Positions 32,621 through 45,640 are shown, counted from the stretch's first letter. The stretch is 64,000 nt of DNA from Leptodontidium sp. MPI-SDFR-AT-0119 (GCA_020726505.1 JAHLEZ010000014.1:2170001-2234000), one strand, 5' to 3'. Numbers and translations: made by a program. The notes: generated by a model not told the origin, from the letters alone.

Positions 32621-33760
32621 TCTTTGACGGTCGACCTTTACTGAGCATATTGGGTATTGTGAGATTACGAGTGGATTGTTACGGCCGCATTTACCTTCGG
32701 AGCGAATGATTTGAAAAGTTGCGGAGTTTAGTTGGGAATATTGCGGAGGTCTCCCGGTTGCCTTTCATTGCGCTTTACGCCTACGCCCCATCGTGATTTG
32801 TTTCCCCAAAGATCGGATACCCCCTGAGACCGTTTTTCCATTTGTTTTCAGCACACGGTTTTTTTTTCTATTCTACCAAACCTGCAGCGAGAGGACCACA
32901 GTTTGAGTATAGTGCAGGACTTCTTGTTTTTGTGTGTGGGCACATTTGGAACGCTTGATGGATGGATTTGAAAAAGAACGGTTTGGCTGGTATATGTGTG
33001 TTTGAGTATAATCACACGCCCTTGTCAAGTTTTTTGTTCTCCAGGCACGGATATTTCTGACATTGGAGGTATGGAAAGAAGGCTCTACTTTATAGATGAA
33101 CTGGGTGGGCTGTTACGATTTTTTTGCTGGGGATGGGGACGGGAGAGGCTGAAGTAGCGTCGACGTCGTCTTTCAGGCTGCATTTGGCTAGGAGACTGAC
33201 TGATATGGACTCGGTGGTGTCATGATGCTGTTGATGAACGACGGATGGATGGATGGATGGATGTTATGGACCAGATGCATGGACACACATGTAGTGCAGC
33301 TTTGTGACTGATGTGTAGGGTGTGTGTGTGGGGTGTTCGATTCTTGTATCTAGGTTGTGCCATAGGGGGTTTTTGTGATGTAGAGTCTAATGAATGAAGA
33401 GAAAGTCATCAACTATTTCCCCAGCGCATTTTGCGGTCAGTTTACGTCATTGGAAATTGGTTGCACGGTATAGATATATCCTCACTGTCTACAATCTCGA
33501 TATTCTGCACCAACCACGCCGATGTTCGTTGAAGAAGAAGTGGCGCTTATGAAGGTGATGCTTACACGGTATCTAAAGCTACGCATTCTCACATGAATCT
33601 ACAAGCACAAAGCTCCGCTTAACCGAAATTTCATACATCGAATAAGTAAATTACAAGTCCATAACAGGCAGTACAATCCCAAAAGAATGAAAGGCATCGC
33701 CCATCCAGCCCCTCCCGATATCCAAATCCCAAACAAGAACATCCCATCCCATCCCCAAAC
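32621..33760. other. Intergenic region between converging genes
   Basis: The 3' flanks of the RhoGAP gene (+) and the Zn2Cys6 gene (-). Contains poly-T tracts and a GGAT repeat. No gene recognised. Confidence 0.35.
33243..33263 (+). repeat. GGAT tetranucleotide microsatellite
   Basis: About five GGAT units in the 3' flank of the RhoGAP gene. Confidence 0.8.
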
Positions 33761-36314
33761 TCACACAATGCCATTCCCACTCGGCATCCCCTCGACATTC
33801 CCAAAAAGTCTAAACAGCGTATTCTGCCACGCATCCGAGTACGGCTCTCCACCACCCATCCCCCACTCCGCTGGATACTCCATCGCCACCTGACCTCCGA
33901 CACCAATACCGCTGATTCCCCCGTCGTAGCCGCCTTGCATCCCGTTCCCATTGCCGTTGCCGTTGCTGTTCCCAATACTCATACCTCCCATACCACTCGC
34001 ACTTCCATTCCCATTCATCCCCCCTCCCCCACCACTAATATCAAGACCTAAATTCAGATTCTGACTCGCGAGCTGCATACTCCTCTGATCGAAAATCGCC
34101 CATCCATCACTATCGTTCGCGAGACTGTTCGTCACGTCTAACATAGCTTCTGGCTCTGGAGCTGGACGCGGCGTGTGCATGTTCTGCAGGGAGGACTCGA
34201 GGCGTGATGCCAGGCGGTGGCGGAGAGAGGGGGAGGGCTGGTGGGTGTATTGGAGCATGTTTAGGTGTGTTTGGATGAGGATGAAATCTGGTGTTGTGGT
34301 TCTGGTGTTAGGATGGTGTTTGTGAGGTCTAGGTTGGAGATTGAGGGAGTGTGTGTGTGTCTGTGTTAAATGGGAAAATGAAAGGGGAATGAAGGGGAGT
34401 GGAAGGGAAGAGGAGTACCATCTGGTTCACCGACGCCGCCTTCGATGCCTTGTAAGACTAGCAAAGCGGCCCATGTTATCATCTGTTTTGAATATTAGCC
34501 GAGTATGGGGTGTCGAAGCGAGGGGTTTAAAATACAACTAAATCCCAATTCGACCATATCCCCTTATCTTCGTTCTGCAGCTTCAATGTTGCCCGAGCTG
34601 ATATGAGAAGTTCATGTCGCTCGATACTCGCTACGTTGTTGGCGAAGAGATCGAAGCCTCTTGCTGGATGGTAGATGGATAGGACGAAGAGTCGATGTAA
34701 GCTATACTGCCGAAACACCATCAAGCCGTCGAGTTCGGCGTCATTGGGCTCTGCACCATGTGTTAGGTCTTAGATCTTAAGCGAGCTTCAGAGAAAGGGG
34801 CAAATACTGTTCCACAGCACAAGCCAATCATCCAGCTGTCTAGCCCATTCTCGAATTACTTTCCCATCCGCTTCTGTGAACGCTGAAGGAGGTCGGATCG
34901 TGCTGTCTACCTGATCGGAAGAAATGAAAGACCAGATTGTGGGGAGACCACGGCCGACGAAATGGCTTAGTCCTATGTGCATCATTTGCGTAAGGCTGTA
35001 GAAGGGGTCTTTGGCGGCGGATTGGAGTTGACGGAGGGATGGGAGGGGTGCTTCTTTGGGGAGGATGGGACAGGACATGTGAAGTGAGGCATGTTCGAGG
35101 TCTATGATCTGTATCTTATGAGCATTTATCGTGGGGAGAGTTTACGAGATAATTTACTTGAAGTCCTGAGAACAGCCCTCGCCATTCGTGAGATCTTTCA
35201 TCGATGTGTACAGGGCAGTGGTCTAGAGTCAGTCGATATCCCATCGAGATCCAGAGACCTGTCGTCTCAATGAATGCCTCTGATATGAGACCTGCGAGGA
35301 TAAGTCCGAGGACATTCTGGAATGCTTTCTGCTCGGGATCCAACTTTGGGTTCTCGCTGTTGGTGTCATGTTGGTCTGCTCGCGGGGCCGCTTGGATTGG
35401 AACCGCTAACTCTGAAATAGCACAGCAAGTCGCAACGAAGAATCCTGGAGCTAGAGCTGCAAATTCAGGAGAAGGAGAATGCAAAGCTGAGACGTAGAGT
35501 ATTGCTGCTAGGAGCAAAGGTGTCGGTGTAGAAGAAGTCTTTTTCTTAGAGAGAAAGTGCAGACCTGGCATAGTCTTGTGAAACCTAAATCCCTCTCAGT
35601 AAATCGCACCAAGGACGCTTCTGGAGAGCTTACGAGAGCCACAGCTGCTTGATAACCGCACGTGACCATATCCTAGACGTTTGAGGGGGTCGGGTAGTTA
35701 ATTTGAGATGTGCCGCTGCTGCCCAAACACCGCCAAAGGGATCGGGAGACTCGGTGTCAGGGGGCTGAAGTAATACATCGTCGTCCAAGACTGGCTGGGA
35801 TGAAGATACGATGCCGAGTAGTGCTTCAATTGCATCCAACCGGGTGAGCACCGTTCTTGGATCCAGCTTGGGCTCAAATGCATCGAGCCCTTGATCCTCT
35901 TGGAGCGGGCGTATGATACTGGGGACAATTTCTTGGGGAATCGCTGCGGCCTGGATGATGGGATCAGCACTGATTCAGCAGAAGGAATATGATATGGTCT
36001 GATTTTGCCCAAGACGTACATTGGCGCGCGGTTTGAAGATGCAAGGGATTTGGCTTAGACGACATCTTTTGCAGGAGGATGTTCGGTCTGGATCTACTTC
36101 ACATTTCATCTGATATCGTCAGGGTTCTGGAGATGGATGCACAGAGCTGGAGCAGCATCACCTTCTGCCGTCGACAGTTGACTATTGCTATCAGTACTGG
36201 TTCAATTGAGATAGACGCAACTCTTCGCTTGGAGATGAGATACTCACCGCATGCTTTCGTGGGCTTAGGCCCAATCGTCGTGACATTGCCATTCCTGCTC
36301 CCACTACTACTCAT
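33761..36314 (-). CDS. Zn(II)2Cys6 transcription factor with fungal-specific regulatory domain
   Basis: A nuclear regulator of unknown target. The nine exons are 36248-36314, 36162-36181, 36020-36109, 35634-35950, 35158-35584, 34808-35108, 34536-34750, 34419-34482 and 33761-34287, giving 675 residues with every phase consistent. The zinc cluster is assembled from the first three exons: KACVNCRRQKMKC, then ten residues, then CKRCRLSQIPC, which is the perfect C-x2-C-x6-C-x10-C-x2-C-x6-C pattern. The middle-homology domain includes LISEAFIETTGLWISMGYRL and YSLTQMMHIGLSHFVGRG. The C-terminus is Gly/Asn/Met-rich low complexity, possibly an activation region. Exon 2 is only 20 nt. Confidence 0.9.
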
Positions 36315-38892
36315 CGTCTATCTACCTCCCTCAGAAAGTGTTTGTTTAGTACACGTGATGGTTCAAGACCAGAAATAGGGGATCGCTTCGACACATCCAG
36401 AGTTGATAGTACTCGGTGATCATTGACTTCAATCCCGAAAGCCGGGCACGAGTGCATGCGCAAGTGCAAGGACCCATCCTAGTCCCTTTGGGGTTACTGT
36501 ACCTAACTGATAAAGAAAGCGGGTCTCAGCATACATAACTTCTGCATTAAAACAAACTCGGCAAGTTATGCAATATCAAACGATTTTGGAACGATGAGAC
36601 CTTTGTATCACTTCATGATCCAAGAAAAACCTTGAATCTTGATAAGATATGTTGGGATAATAGGGGTCAAGATCGGCAAACACCTCTGATGATGTCGGGC
36701 GATCGTATACACTGGGCGGCGTGGTATTACTGATCTGGTCTGGCCCTTGCCCTTGCCCTTGTTCGTGGGGTCGCGAATCTGAAATTTGATCGAGTACGAG
36801 AACAGGCTGCTGCAGATCATAGATGTGGGAGGGAGTTCAAAGTATGGAGTGCGGAGAAATCTCCGTCAAGTTTGAGTTGTATGATGAAGTCATTGATGCT
36901 GGAAGAGTTCATCCGGACTGTGTGTATCACCCACAACTCAACGTGCATGATGAGATAAAGCTGACCAACTCGGGCTTTGAAACTCTTTGCCACCAGGCAG
37001 GATTGTAGATGGACAGAGAAGAAGAAGCATATACTGAGAGGATGTTTCCTTATATGTCAAATCCCGATCTTGGGACATCTTGAGGTTGCTGTTTAATTGT
37101 TTACAAGTAAGGAGGAGGTAGATCCTCTCGGGATGAATGACTAAGTATCCTGTACATGAGGATTTTCGAGAGGTAATTGTTTCGTTAGCCATAGACTTTC
37201 CTGCCTTCTCTTACCTAGCCAGTATTAATTGACAAATACTGACTCAAATGGCTAGATCAAGTTTGCCTGATTGTTTTTAAATCCAACAAGAATGCATGTT
37301 GAGGAAGATGAAGGTACACAGTACCTACACAACCACGGTCAGGCTGGTACAGTATGCATTGGTCCATAAGCGGGACAGTATTTTGCCTTCTTTTGCCCAA
37401 CTGCAATGTAAGCGCAAGCACCAACCAGAACGGCAGAGGTGTAGCCAGCATGCTGGGAGGCCCAATTCGAAGCCAGCGAAGGGAAATTGAAGGTTCTGGT
37501 ACGGTAACACAGCAGTGAGCCGAGAACGACCCCTGGGCCTCGGTGACCGAATCGCTGGCCAAGCCGGGCGCCAGATCGTCATTGTACAGCATCAAATTGA
37601 AACAAACAGAGCAAACATCCTCGCTGCTGCATCTTGTTCTTCTCGCACTCGCACACGCACACCCCCTCTCCCTTTCCTCCCTTCTCCACAGTATGGTACT
37701 GGATAATACAACTTTGAGTTTGGTTTGTTTCCTTCCATCTGAACTTGCGATGACCATCGCCGTCTGCTCGCTCGCAGCCGCATCGTCATCACAATTGCCG
37801 CCCGACCGTCCCCCCTCTGGCTGGCTGGTCATTGGCCACGATGGGCATTAACGCATAATAATTAACGATTTGGGCAGCTGGCTGCGCTGCACCAGATACC
37901 TTATGTTTCTGTGTTCTGTTGGGCAGCGAGACAACCATGAGTAGCCGACGCCCCATTCCCTCGTCACCGCCTGGTATCCATTGTGTCGTGCACCACCCAG
38001 GTCTGGGGAAGTCCTTGTACAGTACCTGCCATCTCGTGCAGCTGAGCAAATCTGCCGACACTCGTCGAATCGCAACACGCTTGCTTGTTGAAGCTTTGGG
38101 CTCCGACTAGCATCCCCTTCACTCCCTTCCCACCGGTTGCCCAATGGTGCCCAAGAAAAACAACGCTATATCCGAAAATAGTCTCCTTAATGGCGGTTGA
38201 CAGCACAGCAATGCCAGGCGAGAAAGGAAGTCCCTGGGAGAGATCACTGCATAGCTGCCGAGGAGCACCGCAAAGAGGTCGTGATGGCTGTAGGACACTT
38301 TGAATGTTCACGACAATTGCGATGATCTCTGACGCCGAGTAATTGCCTTTACAAGATTCTTCCTGCTTCCGTACGCCCACTTTGCGCGGAGTGGCAATAT
38401 TCTGTTGCATGCAATCCGTCTCAACTCGACTTGCCGTCTTTCGATCTGTAAGTCCAACCCGGCCAAAGCTCCATACTATCGTTGGCGCCGCCCCGTCCGG
38501 TATGTCAAACCAGCAGCTTGGGATGGCGTAACCTTGAAACTTGACAGTATAGAAAGGACACTTGTCTCGCCAGAGAGAGTCTATAAATTAGCGGCTTCAT
38601 ATCTCAGACTCGGAACATATAGGTTGCGACCTCCCTTCTTCCCAAAGCTACACATTTGGCGAGCTACCAATCACTCACCGCCTGAACACCCCAAGGATTT
38701 TCCCCAACCAGGAACCCAGGACCCATCTTGCCCGCGGGGACCAGTTGGCAAATAAAGACCCATTTTGGACAGGAAGTACCGTCGTGCCGACCTTCCTCAG
38801 GACATTTAGGACCATTTGCCGTGTTTTTGATTTCCTTTGTACTTTTGTACATTTCTTACTGTTCAAACCCACCAAGGATTCCAGAACGCGAC
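36315..38892. other. 2.6-kb region without recognised gene
   Basis: Promoters of the divergent Zn2Cys6 gene (-) and the unknown-function gene (+). Frames up to 191 codons (for example 37257-37832, -) look like chance frames: there is no family resemblance and they are Cys/Ser/Arg-rich. Confidence 0.35.
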
Positions 38893-40042
38893 ATGATGGC
38901 CTCAAGACGAAGTCTTCAAGTTCAACCCGATTATAGATATGGGCACCCGGTTCCCATTCCACCCATCGGTACAATGAGCGCCTCCAGAAGGTACGAAGAA
39001 ATACTGCACCGGGCTCGGATCTCAAGCTGACCAGCAAAAAGTAACCCATACCCAGAAGTCGCACAAACTGGATACGACAATCCCTACTATCCCGCGTCCA
39101 GGTAAGATGTTCACCTCTAAATCCCCAAGCCATGATACTGAAAGTCGATCTCGAAGCGCATCATATACTCCAGCAACTTCAAGTTACAGTCCACCAGGCC
39201 CAATCGCATCGATACCGGCAACGGCCAGTCTTGTCCGATCGGACTACCCCTCCAATGGGTACAACATGGGAGCATCCTCTGCTCTGTATGGCGCTGCCGG
39301 ACCTGGGTATAACTCGTACTCGAGTCCAAACTCAAGTTGGGAACCTCAAGGCAGGATTTCACCCGAGACCTATGAGGAATATGTGGCGTCCCCAAGCCCA
39401 AGTGATTATGTACTTGAAGGTTCAAGCAAATCAGTAAGCAAGTCCAAGAGCGAAGGAAAGGCCCATTCCCAGCAAAGGCGTCCTTCCAATAGAGACGAGT
39501 TCGACGGACCGCACCAGTTCCTGCAACGCCCACCGCCAGATTATGTTGCCCAGCAGGAGAGAGACTTGCCCCATCTCCCCACAAACCTTGTGGTACACGA
39601 GCAGGATAGTATCCTCACCCAAGTCAATGATCGGCTATCTCAGTGTGCGTTTGATTTCGTTGCGAAGTATCAATTTCCAATCCCACTAGCCAATGGAGAG
39701 ATGAGACCCGTGGAGAGACCTCAAGACCGGGAATGGACGGAATGGGTATATCTCCTGAAGCGTTTGGCCACAAAGCGACGGATACCTGCCAGGGTTCTGT
39801 ACAATGGCCAGATAAAACAGTTCATCACCATCCTGGAGAACTCCCTGGAGATGCGCCACGCAGCAAAACACCAATCCCGTCCTCTCAAGGACGACAGGAA
39901 CATCCTTCAATTAATATCAGCTGGGATACAAGTGGCGAAGATACTAAAAGACAGCGCTGCGATGGGATTCCTGGATAATCTATACGTTACAACTGAGCAG
40001 CAGATTCAGGAACGAGCTCATAGCAACCGCTACAGAGCTTAA
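38893..40042 (+). CDS. Conserved-looking fungal protein of unknown function
   Basis: Model: exon 1 is 38893-38990, exon 2 is 39042-39101, and exon 3 runs from about 39157 to 40042, giving roughly 348 residues. The first intron is clear (GTACGA, GCTGAC branch, AAAAAG). For the second, the donor GTAAGA at 39102 is clear, but the acceptor could be at 39144, 39156 or 39183, all keeping frame. The N-terminal two thirds is Ser/Tyr/Pro-rich and probably disordered. A compact, charged C-terminal domain of about 135 residues (QVNDRLSQCAFDFVAKYQFP through NILQLISAGIQVAKILKDSA) is mostly helical by composition and looks like a real fold. I do not recognise the family. The alternative start at 38896 is equivalent. 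Confidence 0.7.
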
Positions 40043-41167
40043 TGTCGCCGGATGACTTCACGACTTTACGTTTGCATTGGCTGGGCGTTGGCCCCCCCAC
40101 GATGGGATCCATTGGACATGCATCTTTTCATTCTGGTTTTGGATTACCGTTTTTCATAGCTTCAGGTGCTTGATTGCTTGCTTGCGTGCGTGGGAAAACT
40201 TCATGGAGCGGAGTCCTTCACTCAAAATCGCCAAGACCGGGAATGCCGGAGTTTTGCCGGACCATACCATTGGCGAGACGAGTTTTGGGCAACCAATGGA
40301 ACGTCGACCAGTTTGCGGATATCCTAATCGTTACGATTTTTCATATTTTCGGTTTAGAATTTCGAGAGTGAAACGGATTGTTCACACGCCAGGTTTTTTT
40401 CTTGTTTTGTGTGGTTGAGGAGGATTTGCCGACTTTCTCGCAGGGAGGACACTATCCAGATTGGTTTTACTGAGGGCGTATTCCCAGGCATTTTTTGTTG
40501 CTTTGTTTTGTCTGCTGTACTTTTGAGCACCCATTGGAGGCTGCGTATTTGCTCCGTTAGGGATTTCCTTGATTATCAGCGCTGCAGAACGGGGCGTCTG
40601 GACAGACTGTCAGGTTTGTTAACAATACGTTTGGGGCGAGTTGTCGGCCCCTTGGTCGTGGTGTATGCTGGACACGGTGACAGGAAGGGTTTAGAGCTTT
40701 CCATAGACACACGCGCGTGGTCGGCTGTGTCCCAATGACAATGCACCGCATGTTTTCCCATCCCTCCGCCTCCCAAGTGACCTGCAGTCGAACCTTGATT
40801 GCCCAATGAGGCGATGGCTCGTTCGTAATCCGGGAGGATCTAAACCCTGTAATCATCCCGCATCGGTAGACGTTTCTGTCACCGTTGCCAGGGTCCACAG
40901 CCAGGCCCTCGACGATCATAACGTCCTCGCTGACCCTCGAGAGAAATCGCTCTCTCATCCCCTTCAACATATATCTTTGCATTTTCTTGCCATCGTGAAT
41001 TGATCATCCCGTTCGTGTGTTGTCGTTGCCCCATTTATACCACTTTCTATCGCAACTTTGTGTCGATTGTCCACAGCCTCGTCTCACCCCACCCGTCATA
41101 TCGCGACATACCCCACGAACTACCAACAAGCATCTTCGATTGATCAATCGAACATCCAGACGATCTG
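40043..41167. other. Intergenic region without recognised gene
   Basis: The 3' flank of the unknown-function gene and promoter/leader of the Cys-cluster regulator. T-rich plus strand up to about 40560. No gene recognised. Confidence 0.35.
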
Positions 41168-43769
41168 ATGTCGGTTCACGCCCAATCCCAACGCAGTCGC
41201 AGTCGCAGACACAGAACTGCCGAGTCTCCACAACAGAACACCTTCCCCTCTCAATCGTATGCCTCGCAGCCTCACCCCGCCATGCAACACACACCCTTGT
41301 ATGACTACAACACGATATTTGCCCAACAAGGCATGGAAACGCCTATATTTGGGTCCACCAATGGCGACATGATAATTGCAGACTATACGGTTGAAGAGCT
41401 GGGCTCTCCATCGATGGATGGTTCCATGGCACAGTCTCTGTCCCCCAGCTGGGTGGATGTCGGAAAATTGAGTCCTAGTGTTGTCGTGGAAGAGCACACA
41501 GATAGCCTGTTGATGGTACAACACGCCTATGGCCAAGATCAGAGGAAACGGACATACTCCGAAATCTCGAACCTGGCGTCGACTGTGGGGTCTGATGTTG
41601 ACTTTCCCTTGTACCCAACCCCGGAGGCTGAACTACCTGCACCCGTGCAGGAACCATGGACACACGGCGCGGACTTCACAGTTGACGTCGAAGCCATGTC
41701 AGCAGATTCCGTAAATGATCCGAGATACTGGTTGAATTCGTTATGGACAGGTAAGCTACCCACTTCTGCATGAGACTCGATTGCTGACGGGGTAAAATAG
41801 AGCCTCGCACTGTTCCCCCGTACCAAGGGTATCCAGTAAGTGACGGAGATACTGTTTACCATGAAATGCAATTCTGTACATTTCAGCCCGTGATCCAGAC
41901 ACAAACACCGGTAGCTCGACCCAGAGCAGTGAAGTACCATTCGAATGACCCATGGACAGCCGCGGACCCGCAAGTTTCCGGATATGCAACTGGCTTCACG
42001 GCTTATCTACCAGACTCCCCAGGACTACAGGAAGAACAAGATTCTGAGAGAGACTTAAGTAGAGCCTCGAGTGAGCTGCTGCACTCGCCGCAACTCAGTA
42101 AGTCACGGATCGAGAAGTCTCGTTCCTCCAATAAATCAAGCTTCAACTCCAGTAAGGGGAAAGCCAAAATCCAGGAATTCACCTGGGAGAATGTTGCGGT
42201 GTCCAAAGATGGACTGTTGCTCATGTCTGAAAACAAAGAGGAAGACAAACAGCGGACTGGTGTCAGAAATGGGAAGTTACCCCGGGAGGTTGCCGAAAAA
42301 GCAAAGCGGATGAGAAAGCTCAAAGCCTGCTGGAGATGTTGGAACCTGAAAGTCCCCGTAAGTTCGCTGAGGAACCTAATGTCGTCTGAAGCTAACAATG
42401 AAATAGTGCTCAGAAGGGAGCATTTGTGGGAGATGCGAAAAGGTCCAGCAATCTTCACCCACTTCCGACCAACTCTGCTGCCGAACTGGATTCAAGGACT
42501 ACGACGTCATATTCTTCCCCGAACAGATGCATTCGCATCTCAAGAAAACAGACACCGCGAGCCTGATATCGCAGTTCGTAAGTCGATTTACTGACACCAC
42601 GATAAGAGTCGAGGTCTCCACAGGACTCTTCTTCCCTCCCATGAAGTTGGAAACCAACGTGTTCAAGCCGACGACAAATGCATTGCTCCGTCAAGCGCGC
42701 CTGACAACAGGGACCGACCCAATCGGCGACCGAAACTCCGAGTTCGAAGAGCAGGAAAGCTTACCTATCGGAATCTTAGCGGTCCAGCAATCTGGACTGA
42801 AGGCGCTCTGCAAAGACCACATTGATCAAATGGTTGACGCGCCCGAATATGCAAGCCAAGTCTGTGCTGGTGCTGGCAGTGGCTCAGAGATTGTTCGCTC
42901 GCTTCTTCAAATTATGAAGAAATATGCTAGAAAGGTAAAGCTTGAGCTTCTACTCCGTCATGGCAGTCCTTCTGACGAAAGAATGAACAGGTACCAATTG
43001 TGGAAGATGCTCTCAGACTCCATGCGATGCACTACTTCATGGGCAGTCTTGTAACCTTCACGCCGTCCTCCGCAAAATCCGTCTATCGATGCCTAGAAAG
43101 GCCCTCGAGGTCAGTGGAGCCTTTTCGGTCTTCTCGTCTTCTCAATCGTCAAGTGAAGACCGCGATGCATGCACTGCACCAAGAGACGACCAGAAGAGTG
43201 CTCGGATCACTGGAAACTTGTCTTCGCTCTCGAGCCAAGGATTCCTGGGCTCCTTCCTTCTGCGCAATTTTGGTCCTCTGTCTCTGCGTAGAGAATCTCC
43301 AGACGGCCGCCGAAACCATGGTTGTGGTAGATATGATGAAAGGAGAGGGGAAACAGGGGTTCGGCAGAGCGGAGGGTCTTGATGTGTGCCAGGCACTAGA
43401 AAAGCTGCCACTAGCACATTGCAAAGGGCTCTTGCATGACATATATCGAAGCCACAAGGGAGGGAACGGAGAATTCAACCCTCTCAAAGCGTTGCACAGT
43501 GGCGAAGAGACTGGACTGAATGGCAAAGCCCAGGATCTGGTGACCGCGGTCTATGGAGTCATTTTCGACAAATGTAAGCTGAGCTCCGTGTGAGGGCTAC
43601 GATGAGGAATGAGACTAACTCAATGTTAGGGCCAGAGATACTGGATCTTGCTAGACGAGGACCTCTGACTGGGGATGACTGGGATATACAACCGGGAGAT
43701 ATTCGGCCCCACCATACAGGTAGATTGGCTTGTGGGTGGTTGAAATCATTCATCGAGCCGGAAGTGTGA
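41168..43769 (+). CDS. Putative fungal regulator with atypical Zn2Cys6-like cysteine cluster
   Basis: The six exons are 41168-41750, 41801-41835, 41887-42357, 42407-42934, 42991-43573 and 43630-43769, giving 779 residues with consistent phases. The N-terminal half is Ser/Gln-rich and disordered, with a basic stretch before the cluster (REVAEKAKRMRKLKAC). The cluster is formed across the third intron: CWRCWNLKVPC, five residues, CGRC, then a Cys pair about 13 residues later instead of the usual 6-8. The C-terminal part is helical, with FFPPMKLETNVFKPTTN and LRLHAMHYFMGS, and resembles Pezizomycotina C6-finger proteins of unknown target. A GTAAGT within exon 4 (42579) was not used, because splicing there breaks the frame. 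Confidence 0.75.
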
Positions 43770-45053
43770 GACGATTTGCACAGTGATCAGAATTGACGAA
43801 TTCATGATTGACGAAGTATGAGTACGAGCAATTGCGAGCGACGTTGTTTTTTTTATTTTAAATTTATAGATGTAATAGATAGTAGTCTACTTCAGAACGA
43901 CACATCGCAGGAAATGACAGTCTCCGAGACACACTATCAAGCCTTAACAAGTATCGCATCTAGTGCAAAGTCAAATGAAAATGTCTCCCAGGTAGTTCTG
44001 TAGCTTTGTTTGTCCGATTTAGTCCTCCTGACGCACTATCTGCGTCAACAGGGTGGAATGGACGGGCTGTCTAGGCCTTTGGTTCTATATCCCACGAACG
44101 ATATTTAAATAAGTGACGCTCAAGTCCATCAAAGAGGCGCAAGAGGTAGGCAATATGTGGTTTGTTGTTGATGACGAAGAAAGAAAAGAGAAGGAATGTG
44201 ATGTGCTTCGATGGATACATCCATCGAAGTAAGATCGCTCACGTGAAGTCGATATTGTACTGCTCCAAAATGCCCGCAAATTCTGCAAGGCGCAAATCCG
44301 CTCAATCAATGATATGGATGATAGGAGCATGGGACTGCTGCGCGTTTGATGCAATAGACGCTTGATGGGTCGTGGAAGGCCACTTCCATCAAGGGTGGTT
44401 GTTGGGTGTTCGAGGATGAAGAAAGATTGAAGCATCCAGGAAGAAAAAATTCAAGATGAAGCTCTCACTAGCGCGTCGCTTCTTTCTGCGCTTGTTCGTA
44501 TAAGGACTAGCGCAGTCACTAGCCTTGGCTCGCTTCATCCCAACTTCACCTCGCCGAGCGCGCGCCTGTTCTTCATCTCAATATTCATATTCACAAGCAC
44601 GATTAAATCAACCGCAGACTAAAGTATCTACTGGCTTGTCGGTCATGTTCTGTGCAAGAGTGAGCCATATCCATGGAAATACTTATTGTGGCTGATTGAT
44701 GCCTTCTTTGGTGTTGATGAGGTTGCGGTGCTCCGTGGATGTGACATCTTGAAGGTATCATTCTAAGATATGTGACTAGATGCTTTGATTGAAATGGAGG
44801 GTAATTGCGACTCTCTCAGGTCTCCAAGGTAATCTTGTCTGAGGGCTTTGGTACGGTGTCTTTCCACCTCGGGATGCTCGCTAGAATGTATGAAAAGGAG
44901 TCTGCATACCTGGCTCTTCAATCCTCACATTATCTCGAGATGGTTCTCAATTCTTTTGGTTCATTCTCCCTTGATTCCTTCTTTCCTGCCTCTACAGTTT
45001 ATGTTGTCCCTTGGTCCTGAAGTCTCAGGTCTCTTCGATGGACTCGGGTATGC
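43770..45053. other. Intergenic region without recognised gene
   Basis: Between the Cys-cluster regulator and the ankyrin remnant. Part of 44800-45050 may belong to the remnant's upstream region: a frame with LARMYEKESAYLALQSSHYL is protein-like but unassigned. There is an inverted repeat with arms TCGATGGAT and ATCCATCGA at about 44206-44230. Confidence 0.35.
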
Positions 45054-45640
45054 TTGTTCAAAGAAAGCTTCTCTTACGATGACGCATCGAAGGCTTTCAG
45101 CGAGAAAGACATCCTTCAAAATACAGACAAGTCTAAAACAAGTCGAAAACTCAAAATCGTTAGTGCTTGTCCTTTGAGGCTCTACCGTTTAGATTGCATA
45201 AAAGCTTCAAATCACATGTCTAGAATTGTAAGCCTTCCATCTGCTATTCAACGCGCGCCAGATGTGCTCGATCATCACGAGGATAGACCTCGCAGTCTAG
45301 TACCTCTACACCTCTCCAAGTTGAACCACAGACCCGAAATGGCACACACTCTTCTAAACAGCGACGCTGTCGTCGACTTGAAAGATAAGACAGGCAATAC
45401 ACCTCTGATGTACTGTACGCTCTCATAGCAGATGCATGTGACGCCCGCCACTTTGACCGAGATCTGAACCTCATCTCGTCCTATCTAGGTGCTGTACAAC
45501 CAAATTCTGGAAAGAACGAGGCTATGAAGGTTCTGCAAGATGCTAGAGTAGATCCGCCTGGCCGCGTACTTATTTACCCTCGCAATCTCCGTTCTAGAGA
45601 TTTGACCATCAATACAGTTTCTCAAGGTAGTTTGAGCTAA
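45054..45640 (+). pseudogene. Ankyrin-repeat protein remnant, frameshifted by a 5-bp duplication
   Basis: An ankyrin-like unit is readable (VPLHLSKLNHRPEMAHTLL, then DLKDKTGNTPLMY). The frame breaks exactly at TGTAC-TGTAC (45409-45413 and 45414-45418). Ignoring one copy, the frame would continue as protein-like sequence (ALIADACDARHFDRDLNLIS) to a stop at 45638-45640, including NSGKNEAMKVLQDARVDPP, which is ankyrin-like again. The upstream part (45054-45290) is less certain, and introns or a further break are possible. Ankyrin proteins bind other proteins; nothing more specific can be said. Confidence 0.5.

Noticed and set aside
37257..37832. Minus-strand 191-codon frame
   Set aside because: Cys/Arg-rich, no family resemblance, overlaps other equally long chance frames on the opposite strand.
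42579..42624. Candidate 46-bp intron (GTAAGT...CCACAG) in the Cys-cluster regulator
   Set aside because: Splicing it would shift the frame into an early stop, and the unspliced sequence reads as continuous protein.
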